Positions 25,610 to 34,056 of a DNA stretch of 36,465 bases are shown one piece after another. The DNA is from Symploca sp. SIO3C6 (GTDB lineage: Bacteria > Cyanobacteriota > Cyanobacteriia > Cyanobacteriales > Coleofasciculaceae). Both the position numbers and the translations under genes were made by a program. Location: contig JAAHHJ010000021.1 of NCBI GenBank assembly GCA_010692425.1, forward strand, positions 1 through 36,465, written 5' to 3'. Position 1 is the first letter of the stretch; the number at the start of each line of letters is the position of its first letter. The notes beneath the pieces are model-generated. The model was not told where the DNA came from and ran no database searches. It saw only the letters and a list, made by a program, of their open reading frames with translations.

Positions 25610-25940
25610 AATTAACTATTATGATAGCCTTGTAGCTAGTCTAAACTACCTAAGTTCGGCTTCAACACACAACTAACTTTTAACATACAACTGTTAAATA
25701 TTATTGGCGCCATCCGGATGCTGAGGTCGAGCTTAGGTATAAATTTTTGGAGTAGGCATATCTAAGTTAACTGTGATGGAATCATTCCAATTATCAGCTC
25801 TATAACTGTGTGTTCTAGACTTAAAACTGATAGCTGATCTATCTTGAACTAGCTTTTTCTGTCTCAGGGGGTTAGGATCTCAACTACTTACAATGCTATA
25901 AAAAAAGCTAGGTAAGGCATAGCGTGCGGTGGTGTGAGTT
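25610..25940. other. Intergenic region before the 763-residue membrane protein
   Basis: No gene, RNA or clear promoter seen. Mixed AT-rich sequence with a GGCGCCATCC patch near 25708. Confidence 0.4.
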
Positions 25941-28232
25941 ATGACTAAAAATCAGGAAATTAGTGACCGTTTGCCTCAACCAAGTCCTAGAGAACAGGGT
26001 TACTTCGAGCAAAAGCAAAGCAACCATAATGAACTTTCCCCCAAACGTCTCCGGGAGCATTACCCATCAGGGGTACTAGGGGCTGTTAGATTTGCTTTCG
26101 CCAAGTATAGTCGTAGAGCAGAAACCTCGCCTTCACCAAGCTCAGATTCCCATAGTTCAAATTATAATACTCAACAATTGGCTAAATCTACACTTAGTTC
26201 ACCCCCACCTCAGCAATCTCGTATGTATAGGTCGCACAAACCAGGCTTTTCAATTGGTTGGCAATTCTGGGCAGTTTTAGTGCTGCTGACTTCAGGTGGG
26301 TTGGGATTTGTGGCAACAGCACTGTTATTAAAGCTGCCCTCAGTGCCCAACTGCCCTAAGATTTTTTGGCCGACAGCCTCAGCTTCAATGCGACTTTATT
26401 GCTCTCAGGTGGCGGCTTCTAAGCAAACATCCAAGGATCTGCTCGAAGCAATTGCTCTGGTTGATACTTTGCCTAACAACCATCCCTTGCGCCCAGAAAT
26501 CAACCGTAATATCGAAGAGTGGTCACTCGATATTTTAAACATCGGAGAACAGAGCTTCCATGCTGGTGACTTAGAAGAAGCAATTAAGATTGCCAGAGCA
26601 ATTCCTGAGGGTGTTTCTGCCTACAAGTTGGTGGAGGATCGTATTGAACGCTGGCAAACAATTTGGTCTAAGGCAGAAAAACTTTACTCGCAAGCTGAAT
26701 ACCAACTGAGGCAATCAAACTGGAACCAGGCTTTTCGAGAAGCGGTTGCCCTTACCTATGTAGAAAATAAGTACTGGTCAAGCTTTAAGTACGATCAACT
26801 CAGTGATAACATTCAAATTGCCCAGAAAGAAAGTGAAAAACTTGATAAAGCTTTCAATCTGAGCAGAAGTGGAAGTTTAGAAAATCTGTTGGCAGCAATT
26901 GCCCAGGCAGAGCAAATTCCTCCCAAGAGTTATGCCTACAAAGAGGCTAGGGATTTAATTGCCAAATGTGGTGACAAGTTAATTAAAATTGCTAGTCAAA
27001 GATTGGAGGAACGCAACGGCGCTGGCGTCCTGGAAATTGCTAATAAATTGCCCGCCAGCCTCAACAGACCCCAAATGCGACAAGATTTAATGGATTTGGG
27101 CTTGGCTCTATCAGCCTCTGAATCAGGAACAGTTTGGGACTTGGAGGAAGCAATCGCCTCTGTGCAGAAACTCGATCCCAATCGCCCCCTCTATAAGTCA
27201 GGACAAAAATTAATTGACCGCTGGCAAAGGGAAATTCAAGATATTGCTACTCTAGAACGGGCAAGGGCATTTGCGAATACGGGTCTGACCACTGATTTAA
27301 GAACCGCGATTGCTGAAGCAAGGCAAGTCCCCCGCAACAATCCCCGCTATCAGGAAGCTCGCACGGAAATTGAACGTTGGACTTATCAGGTTCAAACTAT
27401 AGAAGACAAACCTTATCTGGAAAGGGCAATACAACTAGCTAGTTATGGTGGTGCCCCATATCTACGAGAAGCAGTGAGAGAAGCTAGTAGGGTGGGTCAA
27501 GGAAGAGCCCTATATCAGGATGCACAAAGTCGCATTGGGCAATGGAACCAGAACATCCAGCGCATAGAAGACCAACCTTACCTTGAGCGTGCTAACCAAT
27601 TAGCACGCTCAGGTAGCATTCCGGCTTTGCAAGCAGCAGTTCAAGAAGCTAGTCGCATTGCCCCAGGGCGTTTACTCTATCAGGAAGCGCAAGCAAGAAT
27701 TAAGCAGTGGGTTAACAGTATCCAGCGCACAGAAGACCAACCTTACCTCAACCAAGCCCGTACTTTAGCTTATAGAGGGGATCTTGCCACAGCCATTAGC
27801 ACTGCTGCACGCATTAGTTCAGGAAGAGTACTTTACCCTGAAGCCCAAAGAAATATCAAAATCTGGCAAACGGAGCTGGAGGGTAAGCGGATTTTACAAG
27901 AAGCTTATCGGGTATCTAGTGCTGGTACGCCAGAAGCTCTCAAACAAGCAATTCTGGTGGCAAGGCAAGTACCAACTTCGGCGCAGGCTCGCTCTGAGGT
28001 GGTAACTATGGTCAATCGCTGGAGTAATCAAATTTTAGCTATGGCACAAGATAGATCCTCTTTTGACTTAGCTAGTGCGATTGCGATCGCTAAGATGGTT
28101 CCTTCTGGCACTCGATCCTATCAACAAGCTCAAGGGCAGATTCAAGCTTGGCAAGATATTCTTAAGCCACCACCTGTGATCTTAGAGCCACAGCCGAGAA
28201 AAAATGATCAATTGCTAGAGGTGGAACTGTGA
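25941..28232 (+). CDS. Membrane-anchored alpha-helical repeat protein, unknown function
   Basis: 763 residues. Residues 1-105 are polar, Ser/Pro-rich and basic; one transmembrane helix spans about 106-132 (GWQFWAVLVLLTSGGLGFVATALLLKL). The remaining ~630 residues probably lie outside the cytoplasm and form repeats of ~65 residues with the core ARxLAxxG-x(n)-L-x2-AI-x-EAxxVxxxxxxYxEAQxxIxxW-x6-EDxPYLxxA. The best units are at about 475-660 (EDKPYLERAIQLASYGGAPYL..., EDQPYLERANQLARSGSIPAL..., EDQPYLNQARTLAYRGDLATA...). TPR/SEL1-like helical solenoid geometry is likely. Such proteins are widespread in cyanobacteria, often labelled chromosome segregation ATPase without any nucleotide-binding motif; none is visible here. 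Confidence 0.75.
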   Translation: MTKNQEISDRLPQPSPREQGYFEQKQSNHNELSPKRLREHYPSGVLGAVRFAFAKYSRRAETSPSPSSDSHSSNYNTQQLAKSTLSSPPPQQSRMYRSHKPGFSIGWQFWAVLVLLTSGGLGFVATALLLKLPSVPNCPKIFWPTASASMRLYCSQVAASKQTSKDLLEAIALVDTLPNNHPLRPEINRNIEEWSLDILNIGEQSFHAGDLEEAIKIARAIPEGVSAYKLVEDRIERWQTIWSKAEKLYSQAEYQLRQSNWNQAFREAVALTYVENKYWSSFKYDQLSDNIQIAQKESEKLDKAFNLSRSGSLENLLAAIAQAEQIPPKSYAYKEARDLIAKCGDKLIKIASQRLEERNGAGVLEIANKLPASLNRPQMRQDLMDLGLALSASESGTVWDLEEAIASVQKLDPNRPLYKSGQKLIDRWQREIQDIATLERARAFANTGLTTDLRTAIAEARQVPRNNPRYQEARTEIERWTYQVQTIEDKPYLERAIQLASYGGAPYLREAVREASRVGQGRALYQDAQSRIGQWNQNIQRIEDQPYLERANQLARSGSIPALQAAVQEASRIAPGRLLYQEAQARIKQWVNSIQRTEDQPYLNQARTLAYRGDLATAISTAARISSGRVLYPEAQRNIKIWQTELEGKRILQEAYRVSSAGTPEALKQAILVARQVPTSAQARSEVVTMVNRWSNQILAMAQDRSSFDLASAIAIAKMVPSGTRSYQQAQGQIQAWQDILKPPPVILEPQPRKNDQLLEVEL

Positions 28233-28257
28233 ACTACCCACACTCAACTGTTAGGGG

Positions 28258-28281
28258 AGTGTGAACTTCCAGATTCACACT
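28258..28281 (+). terminator. Stem-loop after the 763-residue protein gene
   Basis: AGTGTGAA (28258-28265) pairs perfectly with TTCACACT (28274-28281) across an 8-base loop, 25 bases after the stop codon. There is no T-tract, so a terminator role is only suggested by position. Confidence 0.35.
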
Positions 28282-28438
28282 GGGAGTGCCTCAAGAGGTG
28301 AGTGATGTCCACCTCTGATGGGGTGACAAGCAAGCTCTTGACTTGAGCCAGAAAGCTTTTTGCCCCGTTAACCTCCCCAAACATCAAGGCTTATTGACAG
28401 GCTTGTTGGCAAAAGACTGGATGGTTATTTTTGATTGA

Positions 28439-28554
28439 TATAGCGCTACGCGCAAGGCTCCAGGGCAGAAGGCTCCAGGGCAGAAGGCTCCAAGGCAGAA
28501 TTTGACAAAGTTTTAGCGATGTAGCTTGTCCTAAACTTAATACGTACTGCTATA
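28439..28554. repeat. MITE-like repeat, copy 1 (116 bp)
   Basis: Ends TATAGCGCTACG...CGTACTGCTATA, an imperfect inverted repeat (10 of 12). The core TTTGACAAAGTT(T/C)TAGCGAT(G/T)TAGCTTGTCCTAA(A/C)CTTAATACGTACTGCTATA is shared with copies at 32069-32161 and 33797-33895. The variable part near the left end carries three copies of a 15 bp unit GGCTCCAGGGCAGAA. Confidence 0.9.
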
Positions 28555-28596
28555 AAAGATCATTTAAGCTAATAGATAAATTTAGAGGTGAAGAGC

Positions 28597-29337
28597 ATGA
28601 CTATAATCCCTCTTCTTATTATGCTTGAGTTATTTTTTATCCCATTTTTAGCCTTGAAAGCAAGGCATCAAGGACAGATTAATCAAGCACAAATGATCGC
28701 CTCATTCTTACCGGTTGCCGGGCTGACAATCTGGACAGCGATCGCTGTAATTTTAGGGATATCAGGAATATATGAATCAGAGAACTTCTATAAACTCTAT
28801 CCTGCACTTTGGATGCCTGTTATTCCCATTACTATCGTGTTTGCAAGTTTAGCATTGCCAATTGTACAAAAGGGAATCGCCTCAATTTTGGATGTAACTT
28901 CAGCACATTGGTTAGTGTTTTTTCAAGCTGGGCGGATTTCAGCTATTGGCACTGCCTACCACACCTTGCAGGATAAATTTCCCTTATACTTTGAAGTTGC
29001 TGTGGGAATTCCTGATCTTTGCTTTGGTCTGTCAGCATTGATAATGGGAATATTAACTATGCAGCAAAAAATTAGCACTCGCATCTTAATTACTTGGCAT
29101 CTCATTGGCTGCTTGATCATTGTGCCAACTGCCCCCCTTTTACTTCAGCTTGGTTTACCCGGAGCGCTACAAGTGTTCACACACCAGCCGACAGCAGAGG
29201 CTGTATATACATTCCCGATGAGTTTGGCTCCAATTATGGTAGTACCGACTTTCGTGCTTTTCAACTTGTTAGGAATTTGGCGAGAAAGACGTGTCTTAAA
29301 GCGTAAGCAATTTGATTACCAAGGAGATACAATATGA
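28597..29337 (+). CDS. Polytopic membrane protein, unknown function
   Basis: 246 residues from the ATG at 28597, chosen because AGAGGTG is a ribosome-binding site 8 bases upstream (the GTG inside that motif would be an alternative). About six to seven hydrophobic segments: IIPLLIMLELFFIPFLAL, MIASFLPVAGLTIWTAIAVIL, LWMPVIPITIVFASLALPIV, WLVFFQAG..., VAVGIPDLCFGLSALIMGIL, TWHLIGCLIIVPTAPLLLQL, and PIMVVPTFVLFNLLGIW. No motif was recognised. Its stop overlaps the ATG of the dehydrogenase pseudogene (ATGA), so the two were once translationally coupled; the product may have served the same lost pathway. Confidence 0.75.
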   Translation: MTIIPLLIMLELFFIPFLALKARHQGQINQAQMIASFLPVAGLTIWTAIAVILGISGIYESENFYKLYPALWMPVIPITIVFASLALPIVQKGIASILDVTSAHWLVFFQAGRISAIGTAYHTLQDKFPLYFEVAVGIPDLCFGLSALIMGILTMQQKISTRILITWHLIGCLIIVPTAPLLLQLGLPGALQVFTHQPTAEAVYTFPMSLAPIMVVPTFVLFNLLGIWRERRVLKRKQFDYQGDTI

Positions 29338-29660
29338 ATCAACCTGTATGTCTAATTACAGGGTTTGGAGATGGTACATGAGCAGTAATTGCCCGTCGTT
29401 TCGCTCAAAGTAATTATTCAAGTAGCCATGCTAGCCCGTAATCGTCAGCGCTTGTTAAAACTAGAAAGCGAACTTTCTAATACAAAAGCTTAATTTTTGT
29501 GATGTGGGAGATTTGCAGGCACTAGTAGCAACGATTTAAGCTGTGCTTTCAGAAATGGGCAATCCGTCAGTCTTAATTCACAATGCAGTTAGAGCAAGCT
29601 TAGAGGCTCTCAGCTTGGTCATTTGATGTCGAAATTCGACCTTTTGGTGAGAAGCGGTAA
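29334..29660 (+). pseudogene. Short-chain dehydrogenase/reductase (SDR), decayed
   Basis: Pieces of a classical SDR can be read in successive frames: VCLITGFGDGT (Rossmann strand and glycine loop), stop TGA, AVIARRFAQS, frameshift, VAMLARNRQRLLKLESELSN, frameshift, FCDVGDLQALVATI, stop, AVLSEMGNPSVLIHNAVRAS, then after a deletion removing the catalytic Tyr-Lys half, WSFDVEIRPFGEKR and stop, which is a typical SDR C-terminus. At least two in-frame stops, two to three frameshifts and one large internal deletion make it dead. It overlaps the upstream membrane protein by ATGA. Confidence 0.88.
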
Positions 29661-29722
29661 GCATTTTCAGCGGTAAAATTATTATCACTTTTTCTCAAAC
29701 TTGATCAAAGGAGCATACTCTG

Positions 29723-30499
29723 ATGCCAGCAATGGATTATTCTCAAGTAGCTCATTGGTATGATACCTACGTCAAAACAGATATTGACATACCATTTTTT
29801 ATTAATGAAGCAAAAGATTGTGGTCACGTGTTGGAATTAACTTCTGGAACTGGTCGTTTGTCAATTCCACTAATAGAAGCTGGTGTTTCTTTGAGTTGTG
29901 TGGATAATTCTTCAGAAATGCTAGCTATTCTGCGTCATAAATTAGCAGCAAAAGGGTTATCTATTCATATTTATGAGCAGGATATGTGCAATCTTGCCCT
30001 CAAAGAAAAGTTTGATCTGATAATTATCCCGTTTAATTCTTTTGCTGAGATTGTCAATTCAGATGAACAACATCAAGCCTTAAAAGCAGTCTGGAATTGT
30101 CTGACAGCAACAGGGCGTTTTATCTGTACTCTGCACAATCCCCCGATTAGGCTTAAGTCGGTTAACGGACAGTTAATCCTTAGAGGAAAACACGATCTTG
30201 ATGATGGGGAAAGTTTATTTCTTTGGAGTGTTGAAAAGTACGAGCCAGAAAACTGCCTGGTCAAAGGAATTCAATTTTGGGAAATATACGACCAAAATGG
30301 AGTGATGCAGCGTAAAAGCTTTGTCGATATCCAGTTTTATTTACATCAGCAGGAAGACTTCCAAAGGCTAATCCAGTCTCAGGGTTTTCAGGTAATCAGC
30401 TTATATGGAGATTATTCTTATGGTGAATTTCAGAAAGAAACTAGCCCTTTCATGATTTGGATATTGGAAAAAGACAGGAATCACGCAAAAGACGCCTGA
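29723..30499 (+). CDS. Class I SAM-dependent methyltransferase
   Basis: 258 residues. It starts MDYSQVAHWYDTYV, then motif I VLELTSGTGRLSIPL, motif II SCVDNSSEML, motif III (HIYEQDMCNLAL) and motif IV (FDLIIIPFNSFAEI), with a WEIYDQNG.../DIQFYLHQQEDF C-terminal part common in cyanobacterial methyltransferases of unassigned substrate. The AAAGGAG ribosome-binding site 9 bases upstream fixes the ATG. It is on the same strand as the broken dehydrogenase and the membrane protein but separated from them; a shared biosynthetic past is possible. Confidence 0.9.
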   Translation: MPAMDYSQVAHWYDTYVKTDIDIPFFINEAKDCGHVLELTSGTGRLSIPLIEAGVSLSCVDNSSEMLAILRHKLAAKGLSIHIYEQDMCNLALKEKFDLIIIPFNSFAEIVNSDEQHQALKAVWNCLTATGRFICTLHNPPIRLKSVNGQLILRGKHDLDDGESLFLWSVEKYEPENCLVKGIQFWEIYDQNGVMQRKSFVDIQFYLHQQEDFQRLIQSQGFQVISLYGDYSYGEFQKETSPFMIWILEKDRNHAKDA

Positions 30500-30500
30500 G

Positions 30501-30528
30501 GTAGTGGTAATTTATGAACTGCCACTAC
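30501..30528 (+). terminator. Stem-loop directly after the methyltransferase stop
   Basis: GTAGTGG (30501-30507) pairs perfectly with CCACTAC (30522-30528), one base after the stop codon. No strong T-run follows. Terminator role suggested by position only. Confidence 0.35.
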
Positions 30529-30667
30529 TATGAAAAATTAAGGTTCTAAGATGGATTGGCGTAAGTCCTAAAAGATGACATTGTAAGTAATTCCGTAATC
30601 GCTTTTACTTTTTAAAAACTGTAGGAAGGGCTTAAACTTCAATTAATAGCAAACTGGAATTAAAGCC

Positions 30668-32050
30668 ATGACAGAACAAGGAAACCGCAAGTCAAGTAAT
30701 CATTGGAAATCGTCACTGGGGTTCGTTGCTGCTGCTGCTGGTTCAGCAGTAGGACTAGGTAATATCTGGAAGTTTCCCTATATTGCTGGTCAAAATGGCG
30801 GTGGTACTTTTGTGTTGTTTTATCTGTTGTGTATAGCTATCTTCGGAATTCCAATTATGATTGCAGAAGTGATGCTTGGTCGCACAACTCAAAGTTCTCC
30901 ATTGCGGGCTTTTCAAAGGCTGTCGACGCGTAATTATGGGTGGCAATTTGTCGGCTTACTGGGTATCTTTGCTGGAATATTAATCTTGTCTTACTACAGC
31001 ATTGTGGCTGGTTGGGGACTACATTATCTGTTTCTTTCTCTGGTAGGTGGATTTCCCCAAGATAATAACCCTCAAGCTTATACTGATTTATTTGACTCTT
31101 TGGTGCAATCAGCGAGGTTAAATATCTGGTGGCATAGTGTTTTTATGGCAATAACTACCTGTGTAGTTTTACGGGGGATTCGAGGCGGAATTGAGCGGTT
31201 TGCTAACTGGGGTATGTTAGCTCTATTTATATTACTGGGAATGTTAGCTATTTATGCTAGTACACTATCAGGGTTTGTACCTGCTGTGAAGTTTCTGTTT
31301 GCATTTAGCGAAAATTTTACCTGGACATCAGCTTTAGAAGCACTAGGTCATGCTTTCTTTTCCCTATCCCTCGGCATTGGAGTAATGTTAACCTATGGCA
31401 GCTATTTACAGCGCCACGATGATGTGGTTGGGACATCAATTGCTATTGCAATCGCTGATACAGTTGTTGCAATTGGAGCTTGTCTCGTTCTATTTCCGAT
31501 TGCCTTTAGTGTGGGGCTTGAACCATCAGCAGGACCAGGATTAATTTTTATTAATATTCCCCTGGCTTTACTTCAGCTTCCTTTTGGACGGATAGGCTTA
31601 TTGGTATTTTTCTTACTACTATTACTGGCGGCGTTAACTTCAGCTATTTCACTCTTAGAAATGGCAGTTGCTTTTCTGATCGATTCATTATCTTGGTCAA
31701 GAAGTGTGGCAGGTTTTACCATGGCGATATTCATTTATCTGCTAGGTATTCCTTCAGCTATTAGTGGTGGCACAGGTTTTTTTGGTGCAGGATTAAAGCA
31801 GAGCCTAGGTATGACTTGGTTTGAGGGAGCTGACTATCTGGCAAGTAATTGGTTACTACCACTGGGAGGAATTGGTATTAGCCTGTTTGTGGGCTGGCAA
31901 TTAAATTCTCACCAAAGATTAAACGAATTTAGCAATAATTCCAGAATCGGTTCACTAGCCTGGTTATATTCTTCCTGGTTATTAATAATTCGCTGGCTAT
32001 CACCGATCGTAATTACTATAATTATGCTTCATAATCTGGGAGTTTTTTGA
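30668..32050 (+). CDS. Sodium-dependent transporter, NSS/SNF family
   Basis: 460 residues with the family signature in the first helix pair, AAAGSAVGLGNIWKFPYIAGQNGGGTF (residues 19-45), then about eleven to twelve transmembrane helices (for example FVLFYLLCIAIFGIPIMIAEVMLG, FVGLLGIFAGILILSYYSIVAGWGLHY, LGIGVMLTYGSYL, LLVFFLLLLLAALTSAISLLEM). It resembles bacterial LeuT-type Na+/amino-acid symporters; the substrate is not determinable. The Asn in GLGN and the unwound helix 6 region (FFSLSLGIGVMLTYGSY) look intact. The frame is complete. A MITE-like repeat follows within 20 bases of the stop. Confidence 0.93.
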   Translation: MTEQGNRKSSNHWKSSLGFVAAAAGSAVGLGNIWKFPYIAGQNGGGTFVLFYLLCIAIFGIPIMIAEVMLGRTTQSSPLRAFQRLSTRNYGWQFVGLLGIFAGILILSYYSIVAGWGLHYLFLSLVGGFPQDNNPQAYTDLFDSLVQSARLNIWWHSVFMAITTCVVLRGIRGGIERFANWGMLALFILLGMLAIYASTLSGFVPAVKFLFAFSENFTWTSALEALGHAFFSLSLGIGVMLTYGSYLQRHDDVVGTSIAIAIADTVVAIGACLVLFPIAFSVGLEPSAGPGLIFINIPLALLQLPFGRIGLLVFFLLLLLAALTSAISLLEMAVAFLIDSLSWSRSVAGFTMAIFIYLLGIPSAISGGTGFFGAGLKQSLGMTWFEGADYLASNWLLPLGGIGISLFVGWQLNSHQRLNEFSNNSRIGSLAWLYSSWLLIIRWLSPIVITIIMLHNLGVF

Positions 32051-32068
32051 CGCTGCCAAGGCTATAAG

Positions 32069-32161
32069 TATAGCGCTACGCGCAAGGCTCCAGGGCAGAA
32101 GGCAGAATTTGACAAAGTTCTAGCGATTTAGCTTGTCCTAACCTTAATACGTACTGCTATA
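32069..32161. repeat. MITE-like repeat, copy 2 (93 bp)
   Basis: Same ends and core as copy 1 (28439-28554), with one and a half internal units (GGCTCCAGGGCAGAA plus GGCAGAA). From the GACAAAGTTC core to the right end it is identical by eye to copy 3. Confidence 0.92.
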
Positions 32162-32344
32162 TTGGTGATTATCGGTGGGAAAATTTTACTTTTATTCTGT
32201 TATTTGATATCTTAATAATTGCATAAAATTTTTCTTTAATAGAAACTTTAAGATAATTGGCACTGTTACTTACTATAATTCTGTAGTTAGCAATTAAAAC
32301 CCTTTTACTTTTGTTAATGCTAATTAGATGTGTTTTAGCTTAGT
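32162..32344. other. AT-rich intergenic region between convergent genes
   Basis: No gene, AT-rich. It separates the symporter gene and the 3' end of the minus-strand membrane protein. Confidence 0.5.
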
Positions 32345-33724
32345 TTACTGCTCTTTCTTTTTCGTTAATAACCAAGTTGCTCCTGCTGCCCCAAAAGCAA
32401 TTATAATACTCCAGAACAAGGTATTGAATGCGGGATGTAATGTGTTCCATTTCCAGGTAGGTTTGAAGGTGATTGGTGTTTCGATATGACTGGAGATAGC
32501 TGAGGCAACTATGCCTCCAGTGCCTAAGCCTGCTCCTAAAATTTGGATGGTTCTTTCTAGAGAGCGATCGCTTTCTGCTTGCTCGATTTCTACTATGCCT
32601 CTAATTGTTTCTACCATTTGCCCAAATAGTTCTTGTCCAGGGGTAAGATAGTTTATATCAGTTTGTATTTGAGTTTGCCGTTTGTGGCAGTTTTTTAGGA
32701 AGTTTTGCCAAGATTGGGGGCTTTCTCCGATTTTGTTGATTTTTTCTTGGTAAAGGCGGTAATTGGTGCTGTTGGTTTCGATGGCTGTGAGGTGGGCTTT
32801 TAAGTCTCGCAGGCAACGTGCGTAGTCTAGGGAGGTTTGAGGAATTTGGACTAGTAAGTTGTTGAGTTTTTTGAGTTTTTTCTGGGTGTTAGTAGTTAGT
32901 TTTGGGATGTCCCCCATCTGTTTTTCTAAATTGCTATAGAGTTTTCTGGCTTGGGGATAGCGGACGCGAGATTGTTGATAGACGTATTGTATTTTATGGT
33001 GGCAGCAGAGTAAGTTTAGCAGCCAGTCGTAGGCTTCTGTTGCTAGTTGTGCTGTGTTGGCACCAGAGTTATTCAAGGATATGAGGATTTGGCATTGTTT
33101 GGCGAGATTGTCTGGCTCGTTGGGTTCAATTGCTTGGTATTCAAATAGGAGAGAGCCGAAGAGTTTTTCTTGATTAATTTCAATTGGATTAAGGGATGTC
33201 CCGGCGAGTAAGGCGATGGCGCATTCTTTGGCAAGTTGGGCGCAGTTTTGGTTGGCATCGACTTCTCCGTAGAGCCAGAGGGTTTGTCCGAGGGAGGCTT
33301 GGATTTTTTCTGGCAGTAGGCATGCTGGTTGGAAGTGTTTTAGTTGGGGTACTTCAATTTCAGTGTCTGGTGATTCTGGGGAGAAGGTGATATCGGCGGC
33401 GTAGGTATCATGGAGGCGGAAGGGCTGAAGGTTGCCTTCGATTTTGAAGCCTTCAGTTGTGGCGATGCTGCCTAGATCTAAGTTGCCGATATCTGTTAAC
33501 CAGTTAGTTTGTCTTCCTTTTTCCAGTCGGGGATTGTATTTACTGTTTTGGTAGCAAATTAGTTTTGAGCGTAGATCTTTTAAGCCTGGTAGCGGTAGGC
33601 ACGATTCTCCCAGTTTGACTATATTCTCCCACAAAACCTCGGCATCTGGGGTAACTTGATCGAGAGCGTCGGTTAGGGTTTGGCAGAGGTGAAAGGCATA
33701 GAGGCTGAGGGTGAAGTTTCTCAC
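32345..33724 (-). CDS. Unknown protein with two C-terminal hydrophobic segments, near CHAT gene
   Basis: 459 residues from a GTG at 33724 (VRNFTLSLYAFHLCQ). A longer TTG frame would start in a polypurine-repeat patch (translated PHLPLSPSSF) that looks non-coding. The N-terminal ~230 residues are globular (DLRSKLICYQ, LQPFRLHDTYAADITFSPES, LGQTLWLYGEVD). The middle (about 250-370) is helical and Gln/Lys-rich, with coiled-coil character. The C-terminus has two hydrophobic segments: LGAGLGTGGIVASAI (about 404-418) and TLFWSIIIAFGAAGATWLL (about 435-453), ending in KKKEQ. No catalytic motif was recognised. The gene shares strand and neighbourhood with the TPR-CHAT gene and the small acidic protein, and may be its membrane partner. 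Confidence 0.65.
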   Translation of the reverse strand: MRNFTLSLYAFHLCQTLTDALDQVTPDAEVLWENIVKLGESCLPLPGLKDLRSKLICYQNSKYNPRLEKGRQTNWLTDIGNLDLGSIATTEGFKIEGNLQPFRLHDTYAADITFSPESPDTEIEVPQLKHFQPACLLPEKIQASLGQTLWLYGEVDANQNCAQLAKECAIALLAGTSLNPIEINQEKLFGSLLFEYQAIEPNEPDNLAKQCQILISLNNSGANTAQLATEAYDWLLNLLCCHHKIQYVYQQSRVRYPQARKLYSNLEKQMGDIPKLTTNTQKKLKKLNNLLVQIPQTSLDYARCLRDLKAHLTAIETNSTNYRLYQEKINKIGESPQSWQNFLKNCHKRQTQIQTDINYLTPGQELFGQMVETIRGIVEIEQAESDRSLERTIQILGAGLGTGGIVASAISSHIETPITFKPTWKWNTLHPAFNTLFWSIIIAFGAAGATWLLTKKKEQ

Positions 33725-33729
33725 GGTTG

Positions 33730-33767
33730 GGTGGAATGAAGAGGGGGAGAGGGGGAGATGGGGAGAC
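33730..33767. repeat. Polypurine GGGGGAGA tract
   Basis: GAGGGGGAGAGGGGGAGATG-type sequence in front of the minus-strand gene, similar in composition to the start of the 74 bp repeat near 14715. It makes the longer TTG start of that gene improbable. Confidence 0.7.
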
Positions 33768-33796
33768 AAGGTTAAATTATTCTTGTGAGCTGCCTT

Positions 33797-33895
33797 TATA
33801 GCGCTACGCGCAAGGCAGAGGGCAGAAGGCAGAAGGCAGAATTTGACAAAGTTCTAGCGATTTAGCTTGTCCTAACCTTAATACGTACTGCTATA
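33797..33895. repeat. MITE-like repeat, copy 3 (99 bp)
   Basis: Same ends and core as copies 1 and 2. The variable part is reduced to GGCAGAG and three GGCAGAA-type units, so the internal array differs in every copy. Confidence 0.92.
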
Positions 33896-33973
33896 TATAT
33901 TAAGAGAGGTGTTGTACTTCACCCAACTGAAAACTGCTATAAGTGGGCTGAAAATTCTGCATGGTTAAATGTT

Positions 33974-34025
33974 AGTCCTCTTTTAGAGGACTTTCGCTAT
34001 GACGCAGGGGTTTGAACCCCTGGCG
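33974..34025. repeat. Double-hairpin element
   Basis: Two perfect 8 bp stems in tandem: AGTCCTCT-TTT-AGAGGACT (33974-33992), and CAGGGGTT-TG-AACCCCTG (34005-34022), separated by TTCGCTATGACG. It lies 30-80 bases beyond the stop of the small acidic protein gene (minus strand). I recall very similar hairpin pairs as repeated elements in other cyanobacterial genomes, but cannot check. Terminator or IS-end function is possible. Confidence 0.6.
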
Positions 34026-34056
34026 GTTAAGCGGATAGGTGCTTTCATTATTGATT

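Noticed and set aside
33725-33769. TTG-started extension of the 459-residue protein
   Set aside because: It translates a polypurine intergenic repeat (PHLPLSPSSF).
34004-34022. tRNA-like T-arm in the second hairpin
   Set aside because: Stem and loop lengths do not fit a T-arm (8 bp stem, 2-base loop) and no other tRNA arms or CCA end surround it.
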